From assembly GCA_035554595.1 (NCBI GenBank), contig DATMIH010000049.1, positions 1 through 20,241 of the forward strand: 20,241 bases of DNA, written 5' to 3'. The translations under genes and the position numbers were made by a program. Under the pieces are notes generated by a model, which was given only the letters and a program-made list of their open reading frames with translations, ran no database searches and was not told the DNA's origin. Source of the DNA: VRUE01 sp035554595. Its GTDB lineage: Bacteria > Actinomycetota > Thermoleophilia > Solirubrobacterales > 70-9. How positions within the stretch are numbered: position 1 is the first letter of the stretch; each line of letters opens with the position of its first letter. This document shows positions 6,383-12,961 of this stretch, in pieces.

Positions 6383-7419
6383 TAGAAGAGCTGGTTCTCA
6401 CCGGCGAAGATCTCGGAGACCGAGTCGTCGGTGAAGATGCGGCGGATCGAGTCGGCGAAGGTGCCGGCGGTGGAGAGCACGGTGATGTTGTCCGGCGCGC
6501 CGGGACGCAGCGGGATCGTGTCGCTGACGACGATCTGCTCGATGTTGGAGTTCTCGTAGGCAAGCCGCTCGTAGGCGGGCCCGGAGAAGACGCCGTGGGT
6601 GGCGCAGGCGATCACCCGCGCGGCGCCCTCGTCGAGCACGGTCTGAGCGGCCGCGCAAAGGGTGCCGGCGGTGTCGATCATGTCGTCGACCAGTACTGCC
6701 GTCTTGTCTTTGACGTCGCCGACCACGTAGCCGATCTCGGCCACCTGCTGGGCCGGGCGCTCCTTCTCCATCACCGCCCAGTGGGTGCCGATGCGGCGGG
6801 CGAAGTTGCGCGCGGTCTTCACCCGGCCGGCATCGGGCGAGACGATCACCAGGTCCTCGGCCGGATGCTGGTCGGCGAACCACTGGGTAAGCATCGGCAT
6901 CGCCGTCATGTGGTCGACCGGGACGTGGAAGAAGCCCTGCACCTGGCCGGCGTGGAGATCCATCGTCAGCACCCGGTCGACGCCGACGCCCTCCAGGCAC
7001 TTGGCGACGATGCGGGCCGAGATCGGCTCGCGCGGCGCCGACTTCTTGTCCTGGCGGGCGTAGCCGTACCAGGGCATCACAGCGATGATCCGGTGCGCGG
7101 AGGCTCCCTGGGCCGCATCGATCATCGTCAGCAGCTCGATCAGCGAGTCGTTCGGGGTCATATGAGAGTGCTCGTTGGCGCAGGTCGACTGGACGATGAA
7201 GACGTCGGCGCCGCGGATCGACTCCTCGTAGCGGCAGTAGACCTCGCCGTTGGCGAAGGTCTTCAGCGTCACCTGGCCAAGATCCACATCGAGCTTGCCG
7301 GCGACCTTGGCGGCAAGCTCCATCGAGCTGCGGCCGCCGAAGACCATCATCCGCTTCGAGTAGTCATGGGTGATGGCGCTTGACGGCACCGACTCGGGTC
7401 GCTCCTCGATCGTGCTCAT
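6382..7419 (-). CDS. prs: Ribose-phosphate pyrophosphokinase
   Basis: Makes PRPP from ribose 5-phosphate and ATP for purine, pyrimidine, His, Trp and NAD synthesis (cytosol). ATG 7419 is chosen because AGGA lies about 6 nt upstream, giving 345 residues. The first ~22 residues are an extension over the usual ~315. Seen: MMVFGGRSSMELA near 24-36, FANGEVYCRYEESIRG (55-70), the ATP flexible loop YARQDKKSAPREP (120-132), DLHAGQVQGFF (154-164), ribose-phosphate region VSPDAGRVKTA, and the PRPP loop VLVDDMIDTAGT (242-253). It is 66 nt downstream of glmU; glmU-prs is a conserved Gram-positive pair. GDPD follows with a one-base overlap. Confidence 0.97.
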   Translation of the reverse strand: MSTIEERPESVPSSAITHDYSKRMMVFGGRSSMELAAKVAGKLDVDLGQVTLKTFANGEVYCRYEESIRGADVFIVQSTCANEHSHMTPNDSLIELLTMIDAAQGASAHRIIAVMPWYGYARQDKKSAPREPISARIVAKCLEGVGVDRVLTMDLHAGQVQGFFHVPVDHMTAMPMLTQWFADQHPAEDLVIVSPDAGRVKTARNFARRIGTHWAVMEKERPAQQVAEIGYVVGDVKDKTAVLVDDMIDTAGTLCAAAQTVLDEGAARVIACATHGVFSGPAYERLAYENSNIEQIVVSDTIPLRPGAPDNITVLSTAGTFADSIRRIFTDDSVSEIFAGENQLF

Positions 7420-7428
7420 CGCAAATCC

Positions 7429-7450
7429 TCGCGCTCCGCTCGCGGCGCGA
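7429..7450 (-). promoter_or_regulatory. Small hairpin touching the prs ribosome binding site
   Basis: In the 66-nt glmU-prs gap, TCGCGC (7429-7434) plus CGC (7437-7439) pair with GCG (7442-7444) plus GCGCGA (7445-7450), with a 2-nt bulge and 2-nt loop. One edge shares a base with the prs Shine-Dalgarno (AGGA, 7429-7426 in minus sense). It could modulate prs translation or mark a processing site. Confidence 0.35.
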
Positions 7451-7485
7451 AGAACCAGATATGCCTCATTTGGCTCGCTCCGCAC

Positions 7486-8880
7486 TCATTGGGTTTGCTC
7501 CTCCTGCATCTTGGCGGCCTTGCGGGCGGCGTAGCCCTCGATGTTGCGTTGCTCGTTCTCGCTGACGGCGAGTGTGCCCTCGGGCACGTCGTTCTTGATC
7601 ACTGCCCCGGCGCCAGTGTAAGCACCGTCGCCGACTTCTACCGGCGCAATCAACATCGTGTCAACGCCGAGGCGGGCATTCTTGCCGATCACAGTCCGGT
7701 TCTTGCGGAAACCGTCGTAGTTGGCAGTGATCGTGCCGGCGCCGAGATTGCTGCCGGCGCCGATCTCGGCATCGCCGACGTAGGCGAGGTGCGGGACCTT
7801 GGCACCCTCGCCGACGCGCGAGTTCTTGATCTCGACGAAGGTGCCGGCCTTGGCCCCCTCGGCGAGCTCCGCGCCGGGTCGCAGGTAGGCGAAGGGACCG
7901 ATGTTGGCGTTGTCGGCGACGACGCAATCGACCAGGTAGGAGTGGGGAACCGAAACGTTGGCGCCGAGCTCGGCGTCGATCAGGGTGCTCAGCGGCCCGA
8001 CCGTAGTGCCGCCGCCGACCTTGGTCGCGCCGCGCAGGCTGGTGCCGGGCTCGATCCGGGCGTCGGCGGCGATCTCGACCTCGACGTCAACCCAGGTCGA
8101 CCCTGGATCGACGACGGTGACGCCGGCGAGCATGTGGCGGTGGAGGATGCGGCGGCGCCCCTCGGCCTCGACCGCCGCCAGGTCGGCGCGGTTGTTGACC
8201 CCCATGGTCACGGCGGGGTCGTCGGCGAGGTGCGCGCCGACCCGGTGACCGGCCTCGCCCAGGGCGGGCAGGGCATCAGGCAGGTAGTACTCGCCCTGCG
8301 CGTTGTCGTTGGAAAGGCCCGCAAGCGCCTCCGCGAGCGGGCCCGCCTGGAAGACATAGGTGCCGGCATTGATCTCGCCGATCGCCAGCTGCTCGGCCGT
8401 AGCGTCGCCGGCGGCCTTAGCCTCGACCACCCGCTCCACCCCACCCTCGGCATCCCTCACAACCCGCCCATAAGAACCCGGATCGTCAAGCTCGATCGTC
8501 AGCATCGTCGCCGCCGCGCCCGAAGAAGAGTGCGCCTCGAGCAGCCCGGCGATCGTCTCCGCCGAGATCAACGGCACGTCGCCGGAGAGCACCAAGACTG
8601 TCTCGGCCTCCTCGACCAACGGCAGCGCCGCCCGTATCGCTCCGCCGGTGCCATCGGGCTCGGGCTGCACCACGGTCTCAACTTCGTCGGGCAACCCAGG
8701 AGCTATGTCTATGCCCGGCGAGACGATCACGGCGACCTGTCCCGCGCCAGCTTCCCGCGCCGCGACGATCGGCCAGCCAACCATCTCCCTCCCGCACACG
8801 GGATGGAGCATCTTCGGCAGGCTGGAACGCATTCGCGTCCCTTGTCCTGCCGCCATGACCAGGACGAGCGGCGAACTCAC
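7486..8880 (-). CDS. glmU: Bifunctional UDP-GlcNAc pyrophosphorylase / glucosamine-1-phosphate N-acetyltransferase
   Basis: Acetylates GlcN-1-P and uridylates it to UDP-GlcNAc, the precursor of peptidoglycan (cytosolic trimer). 464 residues (family about 456). GTG 8880 is chosen because SSPLVLVMAAGQGTRM places the nucleotide loop at the usual distance; longer frames run into a palindrome. Uridyltransferase domain: GQGTRMRSSLPK (12-23), GTGGAI (78-82), GDVPLIS with Asp101, GEINAGTYVF (169-177), Asn229. The left-handed β-helix C-domain has RPGAELAEGAKAGTFVE, VPHLAYVGDAEIG (the His is the acetyltransferase base) and GAGTITANYDG. No clear Shine-Dalgarno precedes the start, and the leader is a 106-bp inverted repeat. 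Confidence 0.97.
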   Translation of the reverse strand: MSSPLVLVMAAGQGTRMRSSLPKMLHPVCGREMVGWPIVAAREAGAGQVAVIVSPGIDIAPGLPDEVETVVQPEPDGTGGAIRAALPLVEEAETVLVLSGDVPLISAETIAGLLEAHSSSGAAATMLTIELDDPGSYGRVVRDAEGGVERVVEAKAAGDATAEQLAIGEINAGTYVFQAGPLAEALAGLSNDNAQGEYYLPDALPALGEAGHRVGAHLADDPAVTMGVNNRADLAAVEAEGRRRILHRHMLAGVTVVDPGSTWVDVEVEIAADARIEPGTSLRGATKVGGGTTVGPLSTLIDAELGANVSVPHSYLVDCVVADNANIGPFAYLRPGAELAEGAKAGTFVEIKNSRVGEGAKVPHLAYVGDAEIGAGSNLGAGTITANYDGFRKNRTVIGKNARLGVDTMLIAPVEVGDGAYTGAGAVIKNDVPEGTLAVSENEQRNIEGYAARKAAKMQEEQTQ

Positions 8881-8898
8881 CCCGGGATCGTAGTCGTG

Positions 8899-9004
8899 GA
8901 AGGCGTTGTGTGCCCCTCCATCAGAGACCGTTGCGCAGCAGATCGGCGAGGAAGGTTCGGTGCGTGGTCGCCAAGCCTCTGCTGGAGGGGCACACAACGC
9001 CTTC
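8899..9004. repeat. 106-bp inverted-repeat element filling the leader of glmU
   Basis: Arms 8899-8920 and 8983-9004 are perfect 22-bp complements. After one mismatch (8921/8982) the pairing resumes for 5 bp (8922-8926 with 8977-8981), leaving a loop of about 50 nt. Core arm sequence is GGCGTTGTGTGCCCCTCC. It starts 5 nt beyond the stop of the HdeD-like gene and ends 18 nt before the glmU GTG, occupying 106 of 129 intergenic bases. No T-run flanks it and no target-site duplication is visible. It could be a MITE-like or REP-like element, or a transcript structure separating hdeD-like and glmU expression. Confidence 0.75.
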
Positions 9005-9009
9005 TAAGG

Positions 9010-9582
9010 TCACGATCCTCGGGCGAGATCCCGACCGACCAGAGCTACTGAAGTGAGCGTCCAGCCGGCGAAGATCAGGTCGATCCCGACCAGGAGGCCG
9101 ATCGCCCAGTCCGCACTGCTGGGGAACTTGGCGAGAACAAGGATGCCGATGAGCAGGCCCGCGACGCCGCTGAGACCGACCAGCCCGGCCCCTTCCTGGC
9201 CGCGGCCGGCGAAGGCGACGGCGATCCGGGTCAGGCCCATGAAGAGGAAGTAGATACCGAGCACCAAGGTCAGCGTCAGCGTGCCGTTGTGCGGTTCGAC
9301 GATCAGCCAGAGCCCGACGATCACCGTCAGCAGCGCCCAGATCAGGCGCAAGATCACACTGCCGATCGAGTGCGCCATGAAGGCGCCGGCGACCAGGAAC
9401 GCACCGGCGACGACGAGGATCCAGCCGATGAAGATCGCCGTCCCGACCGAGGCGACCGCCGGCACGAGAATCGCGATGCAGCCGATGAAGATCGCCAGCA
9501 CGCCAACCGCCATCAGCGCCTTCCAGCTGCGCCTCAGGCCCTCGCGAATATCCGGGTCCATCGTGGGTGTCCCCATCTCCAT
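9010..9582 (-). CDS. HdeD/DUF308-family six-helix membrane protein
   Basis: Up to 190 residues with six hydrophobic segments in three pairs (about 21-42, 46-69, 75-95, 101-124, 134-152, 158-182). Short polar turns and Gly-rich motifs such as IFIGWILVVAGAFLV and GIYFLFMGLTRI recur, typical of the HdeD (DUF308) family. HdeD is linked to acid resistance in enterobacteria, but no biochemical activity is settled for the family. The start is uncertain: ATG 9582 lacks a Shine-Dalgarno; ATG 9561 (MDPDIREGLRRSW) has GGGGA 8 nt upstream and may be the true start, giving 183 residues. The gene stands between tRNA-Gln (opposite strand) and glmU, and its stop abuts a large inverted repeat. Confidence 0.85.
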   Translation of the reverse strand: MEMGTPTMDPDIREGLRRSWKALMAVGVLAIFIGCIAILVPAVASVGTAIFIGWILVVAGAFLVAGAFMAHSIGSVILRLIWALLTVIVGLWLIVEPHNGTLTLTLVLGIYFLFMGLTRIAVAFAGRGQEGAGLVGLSGVAGLLIGILVLAKFPSSADWAIGLLVGIDLIFAGWTLTSVALVGRDLARGS

Positions 9583-9626
9583 GATCCGACCCTAAGCACC
9601 AGGGCGGACGCAATCAGCCGACGAGT

Positions 9627-9657
9627 GGTTGATTGACCACCTATACGGTGGACAACC
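9627..9657. repeat. Interrupted palindrome between the HdeD-like gene and tRNA-Gln
   Basis: GGTTG (9627-9631) and CCACC (9637-9641) pair with CAACC (9653-9657) and GGTGG (9647-9651) around TATAC, with a 5-nt bulge on one side and one base on the other. It lies in the 112-bp divergent gap that should hold the promoters of both genes, so it could be an operator. TGGACA (9649-9654) within it might be a -35 for the tRNA, but no well-spaced -10 is evident. Confidence 0.4.
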
Positions 9658-9694
9658 GAACAGAGGACGTCGCTAGCGCTAGGCTCGAACCCGC

Positions 9695-9767
9695 TCCGGG
9701 GTGGTGTAATCGGCCAGCACGCTTGGTTTTGGTCCAAGAAGAGAGGGTTCGAGTCCTTCCCCCGGAA
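9695..9767 (+). tRNA. tRNA-Gln (anticodon TTG)
   Basis: A complete 73-nt cloverleaf. The acceptor stem TCCGGGG (9695-9701) pairs with CCCCGGA (9760-9766), with discriminator A9767. The D-arm lies at 9704-9720. The anticodon stem CTTGG/CCAAG (9722-9726, 9734-9738) holds loop TTTTGGT, so the anticodon TTG at 9729-9731 reads CAA and CAG. The T-arm is GAGGG-TTCGAGT-CCTTC (9743-9759) with one G·U pair. The next bases are CTG, so CCA is not encoded and must be added by CCA transferase. The pucR-type gene on the other strand ends 7 nt downstream, leaving no room for a separate terminator. No second tRNA gene is nearby. Confidence 0.97.
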
Positions 9768-9774
9768 CTGCGCG

Positions 9775-10983
9775 CTACTCCTCGCCGCCCCGCGGCACCT
9801 TCCCCGCTTCCGCCCCAGGCTCCATCGCCGGGCCGCGCGGCGAGGCGATGCCCAGGACGCGCATCGTTTTGAGCCCGAGGCCGAGCTTCTCGCGGCCCTC
9901 GGTGGCGGAGACGTCGTGGCCGCAGAGCTCTTTGACCCGCTCCAGCCGGTAGCGGATCGTGTGGCGGTGGGTGAAGAGCTGTTTGGCGGTTGCGGCGACA
10001 TTGCCGTCGTTGTCGAGGTAGGCCTCGACCGTGGTCACCAGCTCGGTCTCGTACTGCTCGTCGTAGGCGGCCAGGGGCGCGATCGTCTCGGCGTAGAAGC
10101 GCTCCAGCTCACGCGGGTCCTCGCTCATCGCCGGTAGCAGCAGGCGGTAAGAACCGGTGTCCTCGAAGGCGAGCACGGTGCGGCCCTCGGCCTCGCCGAC
10201 GTTGACCGCGAGGCGCGCCTCGTTGCCAGCGCGGTAGAGGTCGACCGGGTCGGCGGCGTGACGGCTACGGCCGATCGTCAGGTGAAAGCCGGGGAGGCTG
10301 TCTTCCAACTCGCGCGCCAGGCCGGTGGTGGCGCGCTCGATCCGCGTGTCATCCTCGGCCGGCACGATCACGGCGATCTCGGCCGACTCCTCGCCATCGG
10401 GGCTGGCCAGGGCGCCGGGGGCAAGCGAGCGCAATGCGCGCTGGGCCAGGGTCAGTACCCGGGCGCGCCACTCACCGGTCTGGGCGGCGCGCGGCGCGGC
10501 GTGCAGGATCAACACCCCGGCGCCCGCCTCGAAGTTGGCGCCGAGCTCGGCGGCGCGGGCGAGGATGTCGCCGCGGTCAGTCACCTCGCGCGCCAGCACG
10601 GCGGCGACGAAGGCGCCCGCGACCTCCTCGCTCTCCCACTCCGGCGAGCGCGAGCGCTCGAGCTCGAGCGCCAGCAGCGTCGTCACCATGCGGGCGATCA
10701 TCGGCTCGGGCGGATTCGAGCCGCGGTAGCGCAACTCGCCGACGGCGGAGTCGGCCACCCGCAGCTCGACGCGGGTCACCTCCTCCCCCCCGGCAAGCAG
10801 CTTCTTCTCCTGGTCGGGCGAGGCGCCGGCCACCGCCAGCACGGCGCTGGAGCGGTCGATCAGGACGACGCTGGCGTCGAGCACTTTGGCCGCGGCACGG
10901 GCGACCGCGGGCAGCCCGGCGCCCGATTCGACCGCCTCGGAGAGCGCGTCGAGAGATTCGGAGTTTTTCGACGCGGCAGTCAT
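9775..10983 (-). CDS. PucR/CdaR-type transcriptional regulator
   Basis: From ATG 10983 the protein has 402 residues. An in-frame ATG at 11058 would add 25 residues unlike the family and run into a large palindrome, so the shorter start is preferred. GATAAT lies 6 nt before this ATG (10995-10990), so the transcript may be leaderless. Seen: an N-terminal sensor-like region (about 8-110) with VVLIDRSSAVLAVAG, a central CdaR GGDEF-like region (about 150-285) with HLTIGRSRH and YRAGNEARLAV, and the C-terminal PucR helix-turn-helix, VEAYLDNDGNVAATAKQLF then THRHTIRYRLERVKELCG (319-355). The family controls purine, sugar-acid or amino-acid use; the effector here cannot be inferred. It lies close to tRNA-Gln tail to tail. 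Confidence 0.92.
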   Translation of the reverse strand: MTAASKNSESLDALSEAVESGAGLPAVARAAAKVLDASVVLIDRSSAVLAVAGASPDQEKKLLAGGEEVTRVELRVADSAVGELRYRGSNPPEPMIARMVTTLLALELERSRSPEWESEEVAGAFVAAVLAREVTDRGDILARAAELGANFEAGAGVLILHAAPRAAQTGEWRARVLTLAQRALRSLAPGALASPDGEESAEIAVIVPAEDDTRIERATTGLARELEDSLPGFHLTIGRSRHAADPVDLYRAGNEARLAVNVGEAEGRTVLAFEDTGSYRLLLPAMSEDPRELERFYAETIAPLAAYDEQYETELVTTVEAYLDNDGNVAATAKQLFTHRHTIRYRLERVKELCGHDVSATEGREKLGLGLKTMRVLGIASPRGPAMEPGAEAGKVPRGGEE

Positions 10984-11002
10984 CCGACAATTATCAGGCC
11001 GG

Positions 11003-11182
11003 TGCTCAAATGAGGCGAGTGAGGCGATACCGGCGGATGGCTCGGCGTCGGAGGCCAAGCCAGGATGCGACGGGTGAGGGGCCAGGTAGCAGCGCTACCT
11101 GGACACTTGCACGGTGCAGACTGGCGCCGGCATTCCGGCGTCGAGACGCCGTCGGTATCGACGAACTCGCCTCATTTGAGCA
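11003..11182. repeat. 180-nt nested palindromic element upstream of the pucR-type gene
   Basis: Outer arms 11003-11020 and 11165-11182 are perfect 18-bp complements (TGCTCAAATGAGGCGAGT). After a 4x4 internal loop, 11025-11036 pairs with 11149-11160 over 12 positions including one G·T. The 112-nt interior holds further hairpins: GGCT-x-GGC/GCC-x-AGCC (11039-11061), CCAGGTAGC/GCTACCTGG with a 3-nt loop (11082-11102), TGCAC/GTGCA (11108-11118), and CGCCGG/CCGGCG (11125-11140), which competes with GGCGTC/GACGCC (11137-11150). The right arm encodes the last codons and stop of the small membrane protein. The left arm lies 8 nt upstream of the putative pucR -10. It could be a structured RNA, a multi-site operator or a MITE. 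No target duplication is seen. Confidence 0.75.
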
Positions 11183-11429
11183 GATTGACGATGTCGTTGT
11201 AGTAGTAGACGATCGCCAGGCCGGCCACGACGCCAACTAGGACGAGGGCGGCGAGGACGAAGAGTGAGAGCACCCCGGCGGCGGCCTTCTCCCAGACCCG
11301 GCCGTAGGAGCTGAGCGCCGGCACCAGGATCAGGCCGACGAAGGCAGCCAGGCTGACCAGCCCGGCAGCGCCGAACAGCAGGTACTCATTCTCGATCTTC
11401 TGCAGCGCCAGGGGCAACACGGTGGTCAT
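11172..11429 (-). CDS. Small two-helix membrane protein of unknown function
   Basis: 85 residues from ATG 11429, which lies 44 nt inside the 3' end of the DedA-PAP2 gene in another frame. No Shine-Dalgarno is visible, so it may depend on coupling to the upstream gene. Seen: a short polar N-terminus, a first helix at about 17-38 (ending GLILVPALSSYG), a short loop with Arg, Glu and Lys, and a second long helix at about 49-77 with AALVLVGVVAGLAIVYYY. The C-terminus NDIVNLLK is polar. I recognise no family. Its last codons form one arm of the 180-nt palindrome. Gene order and overlap suggest a partner or accessory of the DedA-PAP2 protein. Confidence 0.72.
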   Translation of the reverse strand: MTTVLPLALQKIENEYLLFGAAGLVSLAAFVGLILVPALSSYGRVWEKAAAGVLSLFVLAALVLVGVVAGLAIVYYYNDIVNLLK

Positions 11430-12903
11430 TCTGTCGCACGGTGGTGATGGTTAGCGCCACGGCCGCACAAAGCGAGAAGGAGGCGGCCCCGAGCGCCCAA
11501 CCGGCGCTGACGTCGCTGAGGTAGTGGACGTTGAGGTAGACCCGCGAGAGGCCGACCAGGGCGGTGAGCGCGATGCCGGCAACGACGACGAGCGCGCCGC
11601 GCGCCATCCCGGGCCGCAGTCGCATCACGATCGTCACTGCGAGCCAGACGTAGAAGGTCGAGTAGGCGGCGTGAGCGCTGGGGAAGGAGGAGCCCGAGAC
11701 GCCGATCAGGCCGTCACCGGGTCGCGGCCGGTCGACCACGTCCTTGATCTCGTGGACGCCGGCGAAGATCAACACCACGCCCCCCAGCAGCACGCCGAAC
11801 TCGGCCCAGCGGCGGCGCGCGACCAGCAGGACCGCGGCGACGAAGGCGAGCGCTCCGGTGAGCGCGCTGGAGCCCAGGTGCGTGAACACCTTGGCGAAGT
11901 GAGTCAGCCAGTCCGCCCGCAGCTTTTCGGCGATTTCGATCGCCGTGGTGTCGCCGGGGGTCGGGCCCGGTTCGCCGTTGACGATCACCGTGTAAGAGAC
12001 CAGGACGAAGACGGCGACGGCGAAGATCGCCATCAGCGAGGTGAACTCGAGCCCGAAGGTGCCGCCCGGCGTGACCCGCTCCCAGAGGAACTGCAGCTGG
12101 GGGCGGAAGCGGCGGGTGAGCACGACCAGCCAGCGGGTCGCAGCGTGCTGCTCCATCCAGGCGACGATCCGGCGCCGGTTGTCCTCGACCCGCAGGAAGC
12201 GGACCGCCGAGACGATGGCAACGATGACGACGATCGTCGTTGCCAACACAAAGGCACCGCGGCCGGCGTACTTGGCGGCGCTCTCGATGCTGCGCGAGAA
12301 GAAGTAGCCGACGAGGATGTGGGCGCTGGCCCAGAGTCCGGTGCCGAGGATGCTGTAGGGGACAAAGGCGCGGTAGCGCATGCCCGAGCTGCCGGCGATG
12401 AAGGGGGCGAAGGCGCGCACGAGGCTGATGAAGCGGCCGATGAAGATCGTCTTGCCGCCGTGGCGGGAGAAGTAGTCCTCGACCTTTTCGAAGCGCTCGT
12501 GGCCGATCCCGAAGCGGGGCCCGTTTTTGAGCACGAACTCGCGGCCGAGGCGGCGGCCGATGAAGAAGCTGGTCGTGTCGCCGGCCCAGGCCGAGAGCCA
12601 GGCGATCGCGATCAGCAGGTAGATGTCGATCGCGCCCTGCCCGGCGACGGCGCCGCCGAGCAGCATCACGGTCTCGCCGGGGACGATGAGGCCGACGAAG
12701 GCAACGGTCTCGGCGAAGGCGAAGGCCCCGACGATCAGGTAGGTCCAGGCACCGAGCGCGTTGGAGAGGTCTTCCAGCAGGCTCTGCAGGTCGAGGTGGC
12801 CGAGCTGGCGGCTGATCAGGTAGTAGCCGCCCGCCACGAGCGCCACCACGAGCGCGATCAGCAGGCGTTTGCGGTTGCCGCTCCCCTCACCCGGAAGCTT
12901 CAT
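11386..12903 (-). CDS. DedA (SNARE-associated) / PAP2 phosphatase fusion membrane protein
   Basis: 505 residues from ATG 12903, with GGAG 9 nt upstream; longer in-frame starts would overlap ispE. Domain 1 (about 45-235) is DedA/VTT: FVGLIVPGETVMLLGG (69-84) and GRFISLVRAFAPFIAG (156-171), the family's conserved Pro-Gly-Glu and Arg segments. A linker follows. Domain 2 (about 285-490) is PAP2 with all three phosphatase motifs: K387-x6-R394-P395, PSAH (408-411, Ala for the usual Gly) and SR-x5-H-x3-D (453-464, His460 and Asp464). DedA proteins of the UptA type flip undecaprenyl phosphate; PAP2 enzymes can dephosphorylate its pyrophosphate, so a fused lipid-carrier recycling role is plausible (inference). 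It follows ispE and overlaps the small membrane protein gene. Confidence 0.93.
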   Translation of the reverse strand: MKLPGEGSGNRKRLLIALVVALVAGGYYLISRQLGHLDLQSLLEDLSNALGAWTYLIVGAFAFAETVAFVGLIVPGETVMLLGGAVAGQGAIDIYLLIAIAWLSAWAGDTTSFFIGRRLGREFVLKNGPRFGIGHERFEKVEDYFSRHGGKTIFIGRFISLVRAFAPFIAGSSGMRYRAFVPYSILGTGLWASAHILVGYFFSRSIESAAKYAGRGAFVLATTIVVIVAIVSAVRFLRVEDNRRRIVAWMEQHAATRWLVVLTRRFRPQLQFLWERVTPGGTFGLEFTSLMAIFAVAVFVLVSYTVIVNGEPGPTPGDTTAIEIAEKLRADWLTHFAKVFTHLGSSALTGALAFVAAVLLVARRRWAEFGVLLGGVVLIFAGVHEIKDVVDRPRPGDGLIGVSGSSFPSAHAAYSTFYVWLAVTIVMRLRPGMARGALVVVAGIALTALVGLSRVYLNVHYLSDVSAGWALGAASFSLCAAVALTITTVRQNDHRVAPGAAEDRE

Positions 12904-12913
12904 ACGACCACGC

Positions 12914-12958
12914 TCCGCTGTTCCTTTTCGGTGAGCAGCGGTGCATAGGAACAGCGGA
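12914..12958 (-). promoter_or_regulatory. Hairpin between ispE and the DedA-PAP2 gene, beside its ribosome binding site
   Basis: TCCGCTGTTCCT (12947-12958 in minus sense) pairs perfectly over 12 bp with AGGAACAGCGGA (12925-12914), with a 21-nt loop. It fills the 58-nt gap after the ispE stop. The Shine-Dalgarno GGAG of the DedA-PAP2 gene begins within the last bases of the second arm, so folding could hide it. No T-run follows, so an intrinsic terminator is less likely than a translational or processing element. Confidence 0.6.
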
Positions 12959-12961
12959 ACC

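Noticed and set aside
7464..7473. GCCTCATTTG shared with an arm of the 180-nt element
   Set aside because: Only 10 bases match, with no extension and no palindrome there; it may be chance.
8881..8997. Longer glmU start through the palindrome
   Set aside because: The added residues derive from the inverted repeat and have no counterpart in GlmU.
8899..9004. Insertion sequence with terminal inverted repeats
   Set aside because: There is no transposase frame and the element is only 106 bp with no target duplication. It is reported as a repeat of unknown type instead.
7489..9051. Long open frame (about 520 codons) on the plus strand
   Set aside because: It is antisense to glmU over almost its full length and has the low-complexity Gly/Val/Asp/Arg composition of a high-GC shadow frame. 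No family motif is seen.
10984..11058. Longer start for the PucR-type regulator
   Set aside because: The extra 25 residues are encoded in the palindromic element and do not resemble the family; ATG 10983 is preferred, though not proven.
11524..12948. Long plus-strand open frame (about 474 codons)
   Set aside because: Antisense to the DedA-PAP2 gene; acidic, repetitive composition without motifs. The opposite strand has full catalytic motifs.
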